Assembly: GCA_039798005.1 (NCBI GenBank)
Contig: JBDKGV010000178.1
Location: 1 to 7,336 of the forward strand
Source: JBDKGV01 sp039798005
Lineage (GTDB): Bacteria > Fibrobacterota > Fibrobacteria > UBA5070
Direction of reading: 5' to 3'
Length of the DNA: 7,336 bases
In this document: piece by piece, positions 6,378 through 7,336 of the stretch
Position numbering within the stretch: position 1 is the stretch's first letter
Layout: the number at the start of each line of letters is the position of its first letter
Translations under genes and position numbers: made by a program
Notes under the pieces: model-generated
What the model saw: the letters and a program-made list of their open reading frames with translations, nothing else
What the model was told of the DNA's origin: nothing
Databases searched by the model: none

Positions 6378-7187
6378 TCAGCGAAGGCGCAGGAACGTGG
6401 AGGTTCCCAGCGAAGTGCCGTTGCGGGAGACCTTGGCGAGGTAGGTTCCGGGGCCGAGGGCAGTCGGTGTCCAGCGTGTGGTCGATGCCGCTCCCAAGGG
6501 TGCGGTCCACACGGTTCGGCCACGGAGATCGGTGACCACCACGGTGGCGTTCTGTTCATGGGTCCCCTCAAGGCCCTGCCTTGGAGTCAACTTGAAATCC
6601 ACGCTTCCATCCGGACGGGAGCGCACCGAGAAGGCGCTTGAATACCTGGCTCCACGTCCTTGGATTCCAAGCCCTGAAAAGGCGTTGTCGAGCCGCATGC
6701 TGTCGAGCATGGCCGTGTAGAACCCGTAGTTGGGAAAGAAATCGGCGGTATCCGAATAGGCGTACAGCTGGTAACCGGTCTTGCCCCATGCGGTGAAGCG
6801 GTCGTGCATCCCGATGGCCAAGGTGTCCGGCACCATCACGGAATTGATGTACATCGCGAAATGACCATCTTGGCCGATGCTGTCGACGGCGTAGAGAATG
6901 CTCATCGGGTCGGATTCGATGGTGGTCTTCAAGGCTTGGGTGCGCAGGAGGGTCCAGTTGCGGGTGCCTTGGATCGCCGCGCTGTCGTAGGCGGCAATGC
7001 CGACGAGGCCACGCATTCCGGTCGCGCTGGTGTCCTGCCAGTAGAAATCGGTCGGGCTGGACTGGACTTCGACCCACGAGTCGGGAACCCAGACGCTGAC
7101 TCCGATGGTCGGAAGGTTCTTGCGGGCGGCTTGGGAAAAGGCGACAAGGCAGGCGAGGGAAACGGCCAAGTTTCGAACAAGTGTCAT
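6378..7187 (-). CDS. Secreted protein with T9SS/Por-like C-terminal sorting domain
   Basis: The 269-residue product starts with a Sec signal peptide (MTLVRNLAVSLACLVAFSQA, likely cut after residue 20). Residues about 26-165 form a compact alpha/beta domain containing GVSVWVPDSWVEV and YSDTADFFPNYGFYTAMLDSM; this pattern recalls PsbP/DUF1795-type folds, but that is a weak guess. The last 75 or so residues (VVVTDLRGRTVW, then LGPGTYLAKVSRNG and FLRLR) match the style of Por-secretion/T9SS C-terminal sorting domains common in Fibrobacterota and Bacteroidota: a beta-sandwich with DLRG and a GxYLxKV strand. The product is therefore probably exported across the outer membrane, or anchored on it. 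ATG at 7187 has GGAGG 4 bases upstream (7192-7196). It is the first gene of the array, with the barrel gene starting 10 bases after its stop. Confidence 0.88.
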   Translation of the reverse strand: MTLVRNLAVSLACLVAFSQAARKNLPTIGVSVWVPDSWVEVQSSPTDFYWQDTSATGMRGLVGIAAYDSAAIQGTRNWTLLRTQALKTTIESDPMSILYAVDSIGQDGHFAMYINSVMVPDTLAIGMHDRFTAWGKTGYQLYAYSDTADFFPNYGFYTAMLDSMRLDNAFSGLGIQGRGARYSSAFSVRSRPDGSVDFKLTPRQGLEGTHEQNATVVVTDLRGRTVWTAPLGAASTTRWTPTALGPGTYLAKVSRNGTSLGTSTFLRLR

Positions 7188-7226
7188 CGATCCTCCACAG
7201 GAAATTCATGCGTCGGCGGAACAGGA

Positions 7227-7248
7227 TTGCCGCATCCACGCCCGGCAA
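7227..7248. repeat. Inverted repeat TTGCCG-N10-CGGCAA in the operon leader
   Basis: Two perfect 6-base arms are separated by 10 bases, about 40 bases upstream of the ATG of the first operon gene. The centre-to-centre distance of 16 bases is less than two helical turns. It could be an operator for a dimeric regulator or, if transcribed, a stem with a 10-base loop. No U-tract follows on either strand, so a terminator is unlikely. Confidence 0.4.
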
Positions 7249-7285
7249 AGATCGGCTCTTCCCGTTTTCGTGTGGGTCAATCGCT

Positions 7286-7298
7286 GACAGAATCTGTC
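7286..7298. promoter_or_regulatory. 13-bp palindrome GACAGA-A-TCTGTC, possible operator
   Basis: Perfect 6-base arms surround a single central base, about 100 bases upstream of the first operon ATG. On the minus strand a weak sigma-70-like pair, TTGCCA (7312-7317) and GATTCT (7289-7294) with 17 bases between, would place the palindrome over the -10. That would suit a repressor site. The -10 match is poor, so the promoter part is only tentative. Confidence 0.3.
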
Positions 7299-7336
7299 TA
7301 ATTCACCACTTTGGCAAGCTCATGGTCAGGACTTTC

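Noticed and set aside
6368..6571. N-terminal extension of the barrel gene to ATG 6571
   Set aside because: It would overlap the preceding gene by nearly 200 bases, and its translation is Pro/Arg-rich with no signal peptide, whereas GTG 6367 yields one immediately.
7322..7336. A possible divergent plus-strand gene start (ATG at 7322)
   Set aside because: Only five codons are visible and no RBS is seen upstream.

Overview
The window is a compact, GC-rich bacterial segment in which every supported gene lies on the minus strand; read the layout from the right edge (7336) to the left edge (1). The organism is probably a high-GC member of the Fibrobacterota or a relative in the FCB group. The first gene ends in a Por-secretion/T9SS-like C-terminal sorting domain. 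Other clues are envelope proteins rich in TPRs and the pairing of a Hanks-type kinase with an FHA-GAF sigma-54 activator. This placement is inference from protein style, not a marker-gene assignment.

Layout. 7188-7336 is an upstream leader holding two inverted repeats. Five genes follow in one tightly packed array: (1) a secreted protein with a signal peptide and a T9SS-like tail (6378-7187); (2) a protein with signal peptide, four cysteines, a TPR region and a C-terminal outer-membrane beta-barrel (4595-6367); (3) a TPR lipoprotein (3933-4601); (4) a transmembrane Ser/Thr protein kinase with a PEGA-like extracytoplasmic end (2536-3936); (5) an FHA-GAF-AAA+-Fis sigma-54 activator (668-2539). 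Junctions are a 10-base gap, a 7-base overlap (GTGA nested in ATGGTGA) and two 4-base overlaps (GTGA, ATGA). This is a translationally coupled operon. After a 162-base gap comes a secreted, helical, Lys/Ala/Glu-rich protein (1-505, cut by the window edge).

How they may work together. The gap before the last gene carries a near-consensus sigma-54 promoter (TTGGCACG-N4-TTGA) placed about 45 bases before its start codon, directly downstream of the gene for a sigma-54 activator. The simplest reading is a complete envelope-to-promoter circuit: outer-membrane barrel/TPR protein and lipoprotein, then membrane kinase, then FHA-type activator, then a sigma-54-driven secreted helical protein. The component families are known; the combination and its wiring are inference. 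The FHA domain appears to have lost the residues that normally bind phosphothreonine, so the kinase-to-activator step may not be the textbook one.

No RNA gene, mobile element, CRISPR array or origin was recognised, and no gene-free stretch exceeds 300 bases. The long plus-strand open frames opposite the operon are treated as antisense shadows.
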